From the NCBI RefSeq assembly GCF_964340835.1, contig NZ_OZ204251.1: a stretch of 64,000 nucleotides of DNA, one strand, 5' to 3'. The notes under the pieces were generated by a model, which saw only the letters and a program-made list of their open reading frames with translations, was not told the origin of the DNA and made no database searches. Shown here piece by piece: positions 31,634 through 44,226 of the stretch. The DNA is from Bombilactobacillus bombi. GTDB lineage: Bacteria > Bacillota > Bacilli > Lactobacillales > Lactobacillaceae. The translations under genes were made by a program, and so were the position numbers. Position 1 is the stretch's first letter. The number at the start of each line of letters is the position of its first letter.

Positions 31634-32665
31634 TTAGCCTCTTTTTAGATTATATTGTTGTAAATAGAACTCACGCCAAATAGAACTCAAATGTTCTTCA
31701 GAATAATATTTAGCACCAGCAGCAGCCATTTGAGCTAATTGTAACAAATCTTCTTTATTAGTACTTAAATGATTGATAATTTGATTCATCTCTTGAAAAT
31801 TTTCAGCTGGCTGATAATAGCCGCTAATAATATCATGATATAAATCTAAATCGCGTAAAAGTACTGGTGTATGGGTATTAAAAGCTTCTAAAACTGACAT
31901 GGGAAAGAGTTCATCAAAAGAAGGTAGCAAGAATAAATCAGCCACGTTTAGATAAGCATTCAATTTTTGCCGATTAATGATCCCAGTAAAATTCATATTT
32001 TGCGGTGCATTTTTAATTAGTTGTTTATAATGATCATATCCATCAGTCAAGCGGCCAAAAGAAAAGCCGCCGGCCCAAATAAATTTAATTTGTGGATTTT
32101 TTTGGGCTAATTGATAAAAATCATCAACACCTTTGCGCTTTTGTACTTGACCATCACCAAAAACCACAAAATCTGTTGGACTTAAGCCAAATTCTTTTCT
32201 GGTTTTTGCACGTTCAGAAGCTGAAAGCGGGTAAAATTCTTTTTTAGACACAAAATTGGGAATATAGGTAACCTTACTTTCATCAATTCCATATGCTGCT
32301 AATTTAGGAATAAAACTTGGATTAACTACTACAATATGATCCATTCTTTTATAAAAACTAATAACATATTTAGCAACTAATGGTTGAAAAATTCGTGGTA
32401 TTTTTAAACTTCCTTGTAATGTTTCAGGCAAAAAATGTACATAACCAATTTTACGACCACGTTTTTTAGAAAAAGTTGACATATAAAATTGGGGATCAAT
32501 AGTGTGATAATGACTAATGTCACTAGAATGATAATCATTAATATGAATTTCAAAATCATCTTTTAAATATGTTTTTAAAAGACGCATTAATTCTGCATAG
32601 GCACTGCCAACTCCTTGACCAGCAACCTTTTGAGCTGATGAAAACATTGTGATTTTAATCGTCAT
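31634..32665 (-). CDS. GT4 glycosyltransferase, second step of glycolipid anchor (LafB/BgsA-like)
   Basis: Cytoplasmic, membrane-associated enzyme of 343 aa. It resembles the LafB/BgsA group, which adds a second sugar to monoglucosyl-diacylglycerol. The N-terminus MTIKITMFSSAQKVAGQGVGSAY is characteristic. The donor-binding part has the GT4 pattern LFLLPSFDELFPMSVLEAF near residue 265. I chose the ATG at 32665, which overlaps the stop of the upstream gene by 11 bp; longer starts would run further into that gene. Galactose or glucose as added sugar cannot be read from the sequence. Confidence 0.86.
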   Translation of the reverse strand: MTIKITMFSSAQKVAGQGVGSAYAELMRLLKTYLKDDFEIHINDYHSSDISHYHTIDPQFYMSTFSKKRGRKIGYVHFLPETLQGSLKIPRIFQPLVAKYVISFYKRMDHIVVVNPSFIPKLAAYGIDESKVTYIPNFVSKKEFYPLSASERAKTRKEFGLSPTDFVVFGDGQVQKRKGVDDFYQLAQKNPQIKFIWAGGFSFGRLTDGYDHYKQLIKNAPQNMNFTGIINRQKLNAYLNVADLFLLPSFDELFPMSVLEAFNTHTPVLLRDLDLYHDIISGYYQPAENFQEMNQIINHLSTNKEDLLQLAQMAAAGAKYYSEEHLSSIWREFYLQQYNLKRG

Positions 32666-33854
32666 AATATTGACCATCCTTGAGTGGTTCATTTGCCAAT
32701 TTTTTACGCAAAAAGTATTTATACGCATCTTGATAAAATTCTAAAATATGATCACCAAAGCAATCTGAAGAAATACTATATAACTTTTGTTGCCGTGGTT
32801 GGACATCATCAAATACGTGTTCATGTTGTAAGTATTGTAATACTAATCCTACATAATCTTCCGGATGACTATAAGTAACGCCTAGTGAAGGATCATCAAA
32901 CAAATCATCTGTATATGGACTAGAACGAACAACACACTTTAAACCTGTAGCCATTGCTTCAATAAAGGTTAACCCTTGGGACTCCGTATCACTAGCAGAA
33001 ACAAATAAATTTGCCAGATGGTAATAAGGAGCTACATCTTCATGATTAACTTCTCCTACAAATAAGACATTTTCTGTCAAATTCAATTTAGTCACTAATT
33101 CAACTAAATCATCCATATCGGGTCCACCACCAACAATCAATAAAACTAGGTTTGGATAATAATTTAATAACTTGGGCATACTTTGAATTAAAATTTCAAT
33201 TTTCTTTTCATGAGCAATTCGACTCAAAGTTAATAAAATCGGTTGATTGTCTTGTAAGTTCAATTGTTGTTTTAAAGCAACAGTATCAATAGGACGAGTA
33301 TACTCTGATAAATCCACACCTGTAGGAATTATCTCCATTGGTGTCTTAATCCCATATCCTTGCAGGGTATCATAAACTCGCTTACTAGGTGCCACTACTC
33401 CAGACAATCCGGAAATAAAAAGTTTGGACATTTGTTTAACATGATACGGTTTTAGTAAATGGCCATTTAATACATAATGTAAATAATCTTCATACATTGT
33501 ATGGTAGGTATGAACACAAGGAATCTTGAGACTATGAGCTACAAATTTACCAATTAGACCTAAAGAAAATTCAGTTTGAGTATGGACAATATCTAGGTCA
33601 AGTTCTTTGGCTAATTTGAGAGCATGAAACATACCTCGATAGGCTATACGCCGATCGGTAAATGAAATAAAAGGAATACTCCCTAATCGAAAAATATTAG
33701 GTTCGATTGTATTTTTAGCAACATGTGGATCAGTTGTTGTAAAAATATAAACCGTATTACCTTTACGTTCTAAATCATTTTTTAAAGTTTGAATTGATGT
33801 GGCTACACCACTAACTTGCGGAAAATAAGTATCTGTAAATATACCAACATTCAT
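32655..33854 (-). CDS. GT4 1,2-diacylglycerol 3-glucosyltransferase (LafA/BgsB-like)
   Basis: First enzyme of the glycolipid anchor pathway, 399 aa. It should move glucose from UDP-glucose to diacylglycerol at the inner membrane face. The N-terminus MNVGIFTDTYFPQVSGVATSI is typical of LafA/BgsB. The GT4 motif ESQGLTFIEAMATGLK is near residue 290 and HTYHTMYEDYLHYV near 120. It is the first gene of a tight operon (lafA, lafB, YbhN-like, ltaS, fur-like), with overlaps or gaps of a few bases throughout. Confidence 0.9.
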   Translation of the reverse strand: MNVGIFTDTYFPQVSGVATSIQTLKNDLERKGNTVYIFTTTDPHVAKNTIEPNIFRLGSIPFISFTDRRIAYRGMFHALKLAKELDLDIVHTQTEFSLGLIGKFVAHSLKIPCVHTYHTMYEDYLHYVLNGHLLKPYHVKQMSKLFISGLSGVVAPSKRVYDTLQGYGIKTPMEIIPTGVDLSEYTRPIDTVALKQQLNLQDNQPILLTLSRIAHEKKIEILIQSMPKLLNYYPNLVLLIVGGGPDMDDLVELVTKLNLTENVLFVGEVNHEDVAPYYHLANLFVSASDTESQGLTFIEAMATGLKCVVRSSPYTDDLFDDPSLGVTYSHPEDYVGLVLQYLQHEHVFDDVQPRQQKLYSISSDCFGDHILEFYQDAYKYFLRKKLANEPLKDGQYYDD

Positions 33855-33930
33855 TTTGTAGCACTCCCCAAATCAGGTTAATACAATTTATTATACCAAA
33901 GTCCTAGCTTAAAACCTATTTAATGAACAG

Positions 33931-33953
33931 AAAAAGCAGCCAATGGCTGCTTG
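33931..33953 (-). terminator. terminator of the deoxynucleoside kinase gene
   Basis: On the minus strand AAGCAGCC-ATT-GGCTGCTT is followed by a T-run, 12 bp after the stop codon. Confidence 0.8.
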
Positions 33954-33964
33954 AATTTTTGATA

Positions 33965-34609
33965 TTATAAGGTGCCGCGAATTTTTAATTGTTCATCAAT
34001 TAATCTTAACACCTCAGCTCGATCAGCTGTATTTTCAACAAAATCATATTGGTCACAATCGATTTTCATTTTAGGGCTATAATTATAGTCTTCATACCAT
34101 TTGTCATAACGTTCTAATAAATTATGATAATAATCAACTAATGTGCTATCGTTTTCTGGTTGTTCATAAGAGCGACCACGCTTTTTAATGTGGTCTAACA
34201 TCTTATCATAGGAAATCACAAGATGTACTAACAAGTCTGGAGCCTTCTTATGGGCAGCATATGGTAATTCTTCCATCATGTTATCTAATAATTCATCATA
34301 TACTTCAACTTCCTGTTCGGTAGCTCTTCCCATATCAGCATTAATATGAAAAAATAACGAATCTTCATATATTGAACGATCTAAAACATTATTATCATCA
34401 GCTAAAGCTCTTTTAATTGATGCAAAACGTTTATTTAAAAAATAAATTTGTAACAAAAAAGCATATTTTTTTGGATCGGCATAAAATAATGGCAAAACAG
34501 GATTATCATCTACTTGTTCATAAAAGGCTTGAGTGCCTAAATGTTCAGACAAAATAGTAGCCAAACTACTTTTTCCTGCACCAATCATGCCGCTTAATAC
34601 TATCATCAT
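33965..34609 (-). CDS. deoxynucleoside kinase (dAdo/dGuo kinase type)
   Basis: Nucleotide-salvage enzyme of 214 aa that phosphorylates deoxynucleosides with ATP. The P-loop is LSGMIGAGKSSLATIL near residue 10. The DRS-type motif LDRSIYEDSLFF lies near 75, and an Arg-rich lid (KKRGRSYE) near 145. The pair FYEQVDDNPVLPLFYADPKKYAFLLQIYFL is typical of lactobacillus dAK/dGK. The ATG at 34609 follows GGGGAGG by six bases; an adjacent ATG at 34606 is equally possible. Lactobacilli often carry two such genes in tandem, but only one is seen here. Confidence 0.9.
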   Translation of the reverse strand: MMIVLSGMIGAGKSSLATILSEHLGTQAFYEQVDDNPVLPLFYADPKKYAFLLQIYFLNKRFASIKRALADDNNVLDRSIYEDSLFFHINADMGRATEQEVEVYDELLDNMMEELPYAAHKKAPDLLVHLVISYDKMLDHIKKRGRSYEQPENDSTLVDYYHNLLERYDKWYEDYNYSPKMKIDCDQYDFVENTADRAEVLRLIDEQLKIRGTL

Positions 34610-34904
34610 TTGTTTCCTCCCCTTATCATCAGAACCAATATATAATATCATAAATATGCTACATATTGTAGTGTAATTATGTAAGATACCAAATATAGTG
34701 TATTGGAGATAATTTGATTTATTATCAAATAATAATTATACGATTCTCAAGATTATTGTGAATATGATTTATCAAATATTCTTTAACATATAATTATTAA
34801 TGGTTAATTGCGAATTAGTAAAGCGTTGCTATAACAGCATTTATAGCATTTTAGGTTCGATACCGGGAAATAGCCAAAACTCATGGCACCCAAGGGATTA
34901 TCAC

Positions 34905-34971
34905 GGCGGACCTCTTAAAATACCGTGGTTGGCGGACCTAAATAATCCGCCAGGTCCGCCAAAAGTCCGCC
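34905..34971. repeat. cluster of GGCGGA(C/T) repeats in both orientations
   Basis: GGCGGACCT occurs at 34905 and 34931; its inverse AGGTCCGCC is at 34952, with further inverse copies TCCGCC at 34946 and AGTCCGCC at 34964. The G+C content contrasts with the flanks. Such clustered short repeats can be protein-binding sites; no function is established here. Confidence 0.6.
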
Positions 34972-35012
34972 ATTTATATTTTTCTATCTATTATTATAGA
35001 ATTCTTCCAAAC

Positions 35013-35052
35013 AAAAAAGCCTATAAAACCAGGATATCTGGTTCTATAGACT
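35013..35052 (-). terminator. terminator of the second rRNA-tRNA operon
   Basis: On the minus strand a stem of about 15 pairs (AGTCTATAGAACCAG / CTGGTTTTATAGGCT) is followed by six T, 30 bp after the last tRNA. Confidence 0.88.
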
Positions 35053-35081
35053 TCTATATAAAACTCCAAAATGCAACCTAA

Positions 35082-35166
35082 TACCGGTGATCGGGGTCGA
35101 ACCGATACTCCTTTAACAGGAACTGGATTTTGAATCCAGCGCGTCTGCCAATTCCGCCACACCGGC
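35082..35166 (-). tRNA. tRNA-Leu(CAA)
   Basis: Class II tRNA; acceptor GCCGGTG/CACCGGT, anticodon CAA in loop TTCAAAA. Last tRNA of the array. Confidence 0.95.
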
Positions 35167-35192
35167 AAAATAATCAACTGGCTAATAGCCAA

Positions 35193-35263
<71 letters not shown>

Positions 35264-35272
35264 AGACAAAAA

Positions 35273-35344
35273 TTGGGTTAGCTGGATTCGAACCAGCGCA
35301 TAATGGAGTCAAAGTCCATTGCCTTACCACTTGGCTATAACCCA
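35273..35344 (-). tRNA. tRNA-Gln(TTG)
   Basis: Acceptor TGGGTTA/TAACCCA, anticodon TTG in loop CTTTGAC. Confidence 0.95.
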
Positions 35345-35352
35345 TTAAAAAG

Positions 35353-35427
35353 GGCGGTATATGAGACTCGAACTCATGTATGCCGGTGCCACAAACCGGT
35401 GTGTTAACCAACTTCACCAATACCGCC
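35353..35427 (-). tRNA. tRNA-His(GTG)
   Basis: Eight-pair acceptor GGCGGTAT/ATACCGCC, consistent with the extra G(-1):C73 pair of histidine tRNAs; anticodon GTG in loop TTGTGGC. Confidence 0.95.
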
Positions 35428-35440
35428 AAAACAATATTAA

Positions 35441-35511
35441 CAGGGATAGTAGGAATTGAACCCACACCGACGGTTTTGGAGACCGTAGTTCTACCTTTAA
35501 ACTATATCCCT
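35441..35511 (-). tRNA. tRNA-Trp(CCA)
   Basis: Acceptor AGGGATA/TATCCCT, anticodon CCA in loop CTCCAAA, discriminator G. Confidence 0.95.
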
Positions 35512-35518
35512 ATTAAAA

Positions 35519-35601
35519 TGGAAGGGAGTGGATTCGAACCACCGAACCCGAAGGAGCGGATTTACAGTCCGCCGCGTTTAGCCAGACTTCGCTACCCTTC
35601 C
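35519..35601 (-). tRNA. tRNA-Tyr(GTA)
   Basis: Class II tRNA; acceptor GGAAGGG/CCCTTCC, anticodon GTA in loop CTGTAAA. Confidence 0.95.
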
Positions 35602-35606
35602 ATAAA

Positions 35607-35679
35607 TGGCGCGGGACAGAATCGAACTGCCGACACATGGAGCTTCAATCCATTGCTCTACCGACTGAGCTACCGAGCC
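35607..35679 (-). tRNA. tRNA-Phe(GAA), copy 1
   Basis: Anticodon GAA in loop TTGAAGC. The acceptor GGCTCGG/CCGCGCC carries a T4-C69 mismatch, shared by copy 2. Confidence 0.94.
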
Positions 35680-35685
35680 ATTATA

Positions 35686-35759
35686 CGGTCCTAACCGGAC
35701 TTGAACCGGTGATCTCCTGCGTGACAGGCAGGCGTGATAACCAACTACACCATAGGACC
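35686..35759 (-). tRNA. tRNA-Asp(GTC), copy 1
   Basis: Acceptor GGTCCTA/TAGGACC, anticodon GTC in loop CTGTCAC, discriminator G. Confidence 0.95.
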
Positions 35760-35761
35760 AA

Positions 35762-35835
<74 letters not shown>

Positions 35836-35853
35836 ATAATAAATTTGAAACTA

Positions 35854-35941
35854 AGGAGGATGTGGGATTTGAACCCACGCACGCTGTTACACGCCTGACG
35901 GTTTTCAAGACCGTTCCCTTAAGCCACTTGGGTAATCCTCC
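35854..35941 (-). tRNA. tRNA-Ser(TGA)
   Basis: Class II tRNA; acceptor GGAGGAT/ATCCTCC, anticodon TGA in loop CTTGAAA. Confidence 0.95.
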
Positions 35942-35977
35942 AAAATTCACCATAATAATATCGGAAAAAATTTCCTA

Positions 35978-36065
35978 CGGAGAAGGAGGGATTTGAACCC
36001 TCGCGCCGCTTGCGCGACCTACACCCTTAGCAGGGGCGCCTCTTCAGCCACTTGAGTACTTCTCC
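35978..36065 (-). tRNA. tRNA-Ser(GCT)
   Basis: Class II tRNA; acceptor GGAGAAG/CTTCTCC, anticodon GCT in loop CTGCTAA, discriminator G. Confidence 0.95.
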
Positions 36066-36067
36066 AA

Positions 36068-36142
<75 letters not shown>

Positions 36143-36144
36143 AA

Positions 36145-36215
36145 AGCGGGTGACGAGAATCGGACTCGCGACAACAGCTTGGAAGGCTGTGGTTTTACCA
36201 CTAAACTACACCCGC
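36145..36215 (-). tRNA. tRNA-Gly(TCC)
   Basis: Acceptor GCGGGTG/CACCCGC, anticodon TCC in loop CTTCCAA. Confidence 0.95.
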
Positions 36216-36231
36216 AAATTAATAACTACAA

Positions 36232-36304
36232 TGGCGCGGGACAGAATCGAACTGCCGACACATGGAGCTTCAATCCATTGCTCTACCGACTGAGCTACCG
36301 AGCC
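36232..36304 (-). tRNA. tRNA-Phe(GAA), copy 2
   Basis: Same sequence as the copy at 35607-35679, with the same T4-C69 acceptor mismatch. Confidence 0.94.
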
Positions 36305-36310
36305 ATTATA

Positions 36311-36384
36311 CGGTCCTAACCGGACTTGAACCGGTGATCTCCTGCGTGACAGGCAGGCGTGATAACCAACTACACCATAGGACC
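36311..36384 (-). tRNA. tRNA-Asp(GTC), copy 2
   Basis: Same sequence as the copy at 35686-35759. Confidence 0.95.
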
Positions 36385-36386
36385 AA

Positions 36387-36460
<74 letters not shown>

Positions 36461-36501
36461 ATAATAAATTTGAAACTAAGCAAGGATCCAAAACAATATA
36501 G

Positions 36502-36575
36502 TGGACCTTGTAGGACTCGAACCTACGACCGAACGGTTATGAGCCGTTTGCTCTAACCAACTGAGCTAAAGGTCC
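36502..36575 (-). tRNA. tRNA-Ile2(CAT), probable lysidine-modified
   Basis: CAT anticodon in loop CTCATAA, acceptor GGACCTT/AAGGTCC. The body matches what I recall of the Bacillus tRNA-Ile that reads ATA after TilS converts C34 to lysidine. The next gene is the true elongator tRNA-Met. Confidence 0.85.
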
Positions 36576-36579
36576 GAAA

Positions 36580-36653
36580 TAGCGGCGAAGGGGATCGAAC
36601 CCCCGACCTCCCGGGTATGAACCGGACGCTCTAGCCAGCTGAGCTACACCGCC
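36580..36653 (-). tRNA. elongator tRNA-Met(CAT)
   Basis: Acceptor GGCGGTG/CGCCGCT, anticodon CAT in loop TTCATAC, D-arm AGCTCAGCTGGCTAGAGC, as in Firmicutes elongator tRNA-Met. Confidence 0.92.
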
Positions 36654-36673
36654 AAATTAGCAGAATATGCTAA

Positions 36674-36747
36674 TCGGGAAGACAGGATTCGAACCTGCGA
36701 CCCCCTGGTCCCAAACCAGGTGCTCTACCAAACTGAGCCACTTCCCG
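36674..36747 (-). tRNA. tRNA-Pro(TGG)
   Basis: Acceptor CGGGAAG/CTTCCCG, anticodon TGG in loop TTTGGGA. Confidence 0.95.
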
Positions 36748-36754
36748 AAATTGA

Positions 36755-36828
36755 TGCACCCAGTAGGAGTCGAACCTACAACCTTCTGATTCGTAGTCAG
36801 ACACTCTATCCAATTGCGCTATGGGTGC
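36755..36828 (-). tRNA. tRNA-Arg(ACG)
   Basis: Acceptor GCACCCA/TGGGTGC, anticodon ACG in loop CTACGAA; A34 would be deaminated to inosine. Confidence 0.95.
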
Positions 36829-36841
36829 AAATTCATTATAA

Positions 36842-36927
36842 TGCCGAGGACCGGAATCGAACCGGTACGGTAATCACTTACCGCAGGATTTTAAGTCCTG
36901 TGCGTCTGCCAGTTCCGCCACCCCGGC
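36842..36927 (-). tRNA. tRNA-Leu(TAA)
   Basis: Class II tRNA; 5' GCCGGGG against CCTCGGC, anticodon TAA in loop CTTAAAA. Confidence 0.95.
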
Positions 36928-36938
36928 AAAATAATGAA

Positions 36939-37010
36939 AGCGGAAGACGGGATTCGAACCCGCGACCCCCACCATGGCAAGGTGATGTTCTACCACTGAA
37001 CTACTTCCGC
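36939..37010 (-). tRNA. tRNA-Gly(GCC)
   Basis: Acceptor GCGGAAG/CTTCCGC, anticodon GCC in loop TTGCCAT. Confidence 0.95.
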
Positions 37011-37014
37011 GTAA

Positions 37015-37087
37015 TGCCGACTAGAGGATTCGAACCTCCGACCCCCTGTTTACAAGACAGATGCTCTGCCAGCTGAGCTAAGTCGGC
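37015..37087 (-). tRNA. tRNA-Thr(TGT)
   Basis: Acceptor GCCGACT/AGTCGGC, anticodon TGT in loop CTTGTAA. Confidence 0.95.
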
Positions 37088-37131
37088 AATACAATAAAGA
37101 TAATATACACAATTTCAAAGAACTATGCAAG

Positions 37132-37214
37132 TGCGGGAGAAGGGACTTGAACCCATACGTCCAATGGACACTAGAACCTAAATCTAGCGCGTCTGCCAAT
37201 TCCGCCACACCCGC
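37132..37214 (-). tRNA. tRNA-Leu(TAG)
   Basis: Class II tRNA; 5' GCGGGTG against CTCCCGC, anticodon TAG in loop TTTAGGT. Confidence 0.94.
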
Positions 37215-37218
37215 ATAA

Positions 37219-37291
37219 TGAGTCGCGTGGGGCTCGGACCCACGACCCACGGCTTAAAAGGCCGTTGCTCTACCAACTGAGCTAGCGACTC
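37219..37291 (-). tRNA. tRNA-Lys(TTT)
   Basis: Acceptor GAGTCGC/GCGACTC, anticodon TTT in loop CTTTTAA. Confidence 0.95.
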
Positions 37292-37293
37292 AA

Positions 37294-37366
37294 TGGAAGT
37301 TACAGGGCTCGAACCTGTGACCCTCTGCTTGTAAGGCAGACGCTCTCCCAACTGAGCTAAACTTCC
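37294..37366 (-). tRNA. tRNA-Val(TAC), third copy
   Basis: Same sequence as the two tRNA-Val genes near 22,300; first tRNA after the second 5S gene. Confidence 0.96.
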
Positions 37367-37379
37367 AATGAGAATCAAA

Positions 37380-37497
37380 GCGTGGCAGCGTCCTAGCCTC
37401 GCAGGTAGTTTCCCACCAACTACTCTCGGCGCTGAGAAGCTTAACTTCTGTGTTCGGCATGAGAACAGGTGTATCCTTCTCGCTATCGCCACCACAC
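37380..37497 (-). rRNA. rrf: 5S ribosomal RNA (copy B)
   Basis: Identical to the 5S gene at 22759-22876. Confidence 0.96.
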
Positions 37498-37558
37498 TTT
37501 GCCTCTGAAAGAACCTTCGTTCCCTCAAAACTGAATATTAAGAGTCCGTTCTGCGCTC

Positions 37559-40474
<2,916 letters not shown>

Positions 40475-40599
40475 TATTTCTTACTTCTTTTCTTGAATCT
40501 CTCGATTCGCGCAGTTTCTCGGTGATATACTTTTGCATATCGTTTCTCTTAATATTCAGTTTTCAAGGTTCAAAGATATCATTGACAGTTTCCTGCCAA

Positions 40600-40672
40600 T
40601 GGAGGTTAACGGGATCGAACCGATGACCTCCTGCGTGCAAAGCAGGCGCTCTCCCATCTGAGCTAAACCCCC
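40600..40672 (-). tRNA. tRNA-Ala(TGC), rRNA spacer copy B
   Basis: Same as 25979-26051. Confidence 0.96.
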
Positions 40673-40687
40673 ATATTTTTGGATCGA

Positions 40688-40761
<74 letters not shown>

Positions 40762-40852
40762 AAAAGCTTTTGCCACTTGTTTTTATTCTTTTGTTTGAGA
40801 GTTGACCTCTCAAAACTGAACAAAGTTTCTACAAAAGTGCTTCCGTTTATTT

Positions 40853-42419
<1,567 letters not shown>

Positions 42420-42534
42420 TTTTGTAGTTCTTTCTCTTGCTCATGACTTGAACTCGCGTTCTTGTCTTTTCTTTATTGCTTTTTATTGACAGGTTCTTAT
42501 TGAACCCTGCACTTTTGCGTTTAGAAACTTTATT

Positions 42535-42551
42535 CAGTTTTCAAAGATCAG
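42535..42551 (-). promoter_or_regulatory. boxA-like antitermination element, copy B
   Basis: Same TGATCTTTGAAAACTG element as in the leader of copy A. Confidence 0.6.
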
Positions 42552-42578
42552 CCTTCGCTGTCATTTAGCAGCTGTTTT

Positions 42579-42607
42579 ATTATATCAGCTGCTCGGTAGC
42601 TTGTCAA
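42579..42607 (-). promoter_or_regulatory. rRNA operon promoter, copy B
   Basis: TTGACA (42602-42607), 17 bp, TATAAT (42579-42584) on the minus strand, as in copy A. Confidence 0.93.
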
Positions 42608-42688
42608 GAACTTTTTTGTCTTTATTGCTTTGTTCTTTTAGCTCTCTTTTTGCTCTCCGTGACAACAGAAAATATCTTACCAACTTTT

Positions 42689-42712
42689 TTACTCTAACGC
42701 AAGTACTTTTTT
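42689..42712 (-). pseudogene. remnant of the fur-like gene 3' end
   Basis: Twenty-four bases encode KKVLALE plus the stop, in the same place relative to the rRNA promoter as the intact gene at 28068. The rest of the gene is absent. It marks the edge of the rRNA duplication. Confidence 0.88.
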
Positions 42713-42725
42713 CAAAAAAATTGAA

Positions 42726-43094
42726 TTAATTTATATTTTTTAATACTTCTTGTACCCAAATTGGCTTTATAGCAGCAATTGTTTGAAAACCAATTTTATT
42801 TTTATAATTAGTCCAATACCTTTTTTTATGATAATGTTCCGGATTATATGATGTTTTTTGTAGAGCTCTAGTTGATAAACTGATTTTTCCAGTATATTCA
42901 TCAATATCTAAAATCATAACTTTGACTGTTTGCCCCAATTGAAAGATTTGTTCCAAATTAGTTACATAGCCATTTTTACATTCCGATATATGAATCAATC
43001 CTTGTTCAGCGACACCATCAATGTTAACGAATGCCCCATAAGTTCTAATTCCCGAAATTTTACCAGTTACAATATCACCAATTTTTAATTTCAT
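42726..43094 (-). CDS. S1 RNA-binding domain protein (YugI/CvfD-like)
   Basis: Small protein of 122 aa with one N-terminal S1 domain (residues 1-72): LKIGDIVTGKISGIRTYGAFVNI, then GLIHISECKNGYV and VKVMILDIDEYTGKISLS. The remaining 50 residues are basic and Tyr-rich. Family members bind RNA or ribosomes and act as post-transcriptional regulators. The ATG at 43094 follows GGAGG; a longer frame has no ribosome site. The rRNA promoter of copy B begins about 120 bp downstream. Confidence 0.87.
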   Translation of the reverse strand: MKLKIGDIVTGKISGIRTYGAFVNIDGVAEQGLIHISECKNGYVTNLEQIFQLGQTVKVMILDIDEYTGKISLSTRALQKTSYNPEHYHKKRYWTNYKNKIGFQTIAAIKPIWVQEVLKNIN

Positions 43095-43169
43095 AAACAC
43101 TTCCTCCGAATTTAAGCTTAACATATAGTATGCTAGTTAAGTATATTATAAATTAATGAGGTGAATTTG

Positions 43170-44159
43170 GTGACAAAAAAAATATTTGATGTTGCTGTTA
43201 TTGGTGGTGGACCAGTAGGTATATTTACAGCATTTTATGCAGCGATGCGTGATTTACAAACTGTCTTAATTGAAAGTATGCCCACACTTGGAGGTCAACC
43301 AAGTAATTTATATGCACAAAAAAAAATTTATGATGTTGCAGGAAAATTTGGTGTTAGCGGTGCCGAATTGACAAAAAGCTTATTAGTAAATGATGATCAT
43401 TTTACTTATGAGACTTGTCTAGAAACCACTGTGCAAAATTTTGAAAAATTAGATGATTGTTATCGCATAATAACTAATCAACAAAATGATCTTTACGCAC
43501 GTGCAATTATTGTTACAATTGGCAACGGTCCATTTAAACCACGCAAATTAGCTTTTGATTATGATTCTGCATTAGAAGGCAAGCAGCTTAATTATTTTGT
43601 TAAAGATATTAATGAGTATCGCGATCGTGATGTTTTGGTTGCTGGTGGCGGCGATGCAGCCGTAGATTGGGCTTTAGAAATCGATAAAGTTGCTCATGCA
43701 ACGTATCTCTTACATCGAAGAGAGCAATTTCGAGCATTGGAATCAAGCGTAAGAATGTTGAATTCTTCAAAAGTTAAATTATTAACTCCTAATATTATTA
43801 CAGAAATTCAGCGTAATCTTGATTCTGAAAAATTAACTGTTACCTATAAGACTGTTGGCGATAAAACAATTAATCAGATTGTTGTTGATAAACTATTAGT
43901 TAACTATGGTATGACCAACGATTCTCGCTTATTACGCCAGTGGGGGCTCAACTTACAAGGACCTTTTATAGCGGTCAATTCGCAAATGCAAACTAATTTA
44001 CCGCAAGTTTATGGTGCTGGTGATGCTATTATTTATCCTGGTAAACAGCGTCTTATTGCTTTAGGATTTGCTGAAGGTCCAATTGCAGTCAACAGTGCTA
44101 TTGAAGAACTTTATCCTCAAAAAACTCATTTTGGTCACAGTTCTTCCATGTTTAATTAA
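43170..44159 (+). CDS. ferredoxin/flavodoxin-NADP+ reductase (thioredoxin-reductase-like type)
   Basis: FAD enzyme of 329 aa, YumC-like. It moves electrons between NADPH and ferredoxin or flavodoxin. The FAD motif is VAVIGGGPVGIFTAFYAA at the N-terminus, the NADP motif VAGGGDAAVDWALE near residue 155, and the C-terminal FAD contact GAGDAIIYPGKQRLIALGFAEGPIAVNSA. There is no CxxC redox pair, which separates it from thioredoxin reductase. I chose the GTG at 43170, six bases after GAGGTG; a GTG nine bases earlier overlaps that site. Confidence 0.93.
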   Translation: MTKKIFDVAVIGGGPVGIFTAFYAAMRDLQTVLIESMPTLGGQPSNLYAQKKIYDVAGKFGVSGAELTKSLLVNDDHFTYETCLETTVQNFEKLDDCYRIITNQQNDLYARAIIVTIGNGPFKPRKLAFDYDSALEGKQLNYFVKDINEYRDRDVLVAGGGDAAVDWALEIDKVAHATYLLHRREQFRALESSVRMLNSSKVKLLTPNIITEIQRNLDSEKLTVTYKTVGDKTINQIVVDKLLVNYGMTNDSRLLRQWGLNLQGPFIAVNSQMQTNLPQVYGAGDAIIYPGKQRLIALGFAEGPIAVNSAIEELYPQKTHFGHSSSMFN

Positions 44160-44226
44160 ATTTAATTTTTAATTAAGTGTCAAAACAGTTAAAATATTGA
44201 TTAAATCACTCTACAAAGGAGCAATT

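Larger units (their letters stand above)
34652..35081. other. gene-free region at the end of the long tRNA array
   Basis: I see no convincing gene in these 430 bp. It holds an AT-rich part (34660-34800), a more G+C-rich part with four GGCGGA repeats (34905-34971), and the terminator of the tRNA array. Confidence 0.6.

Noticed and set aside
34800..34975. CRISPR array suggested by the short repeats
   Set aside because: Repeats are only 6-9 bp, in both orientations and irregularly spaced; no cas genes are present.
34800..35081. Plus-strand frame of 93 aa in the gene-free region
   Set aside because: It has no ribosome site, a biased Pro/Asn content from the GGCGGA repeats, and runs through the tRNA operon terminator.
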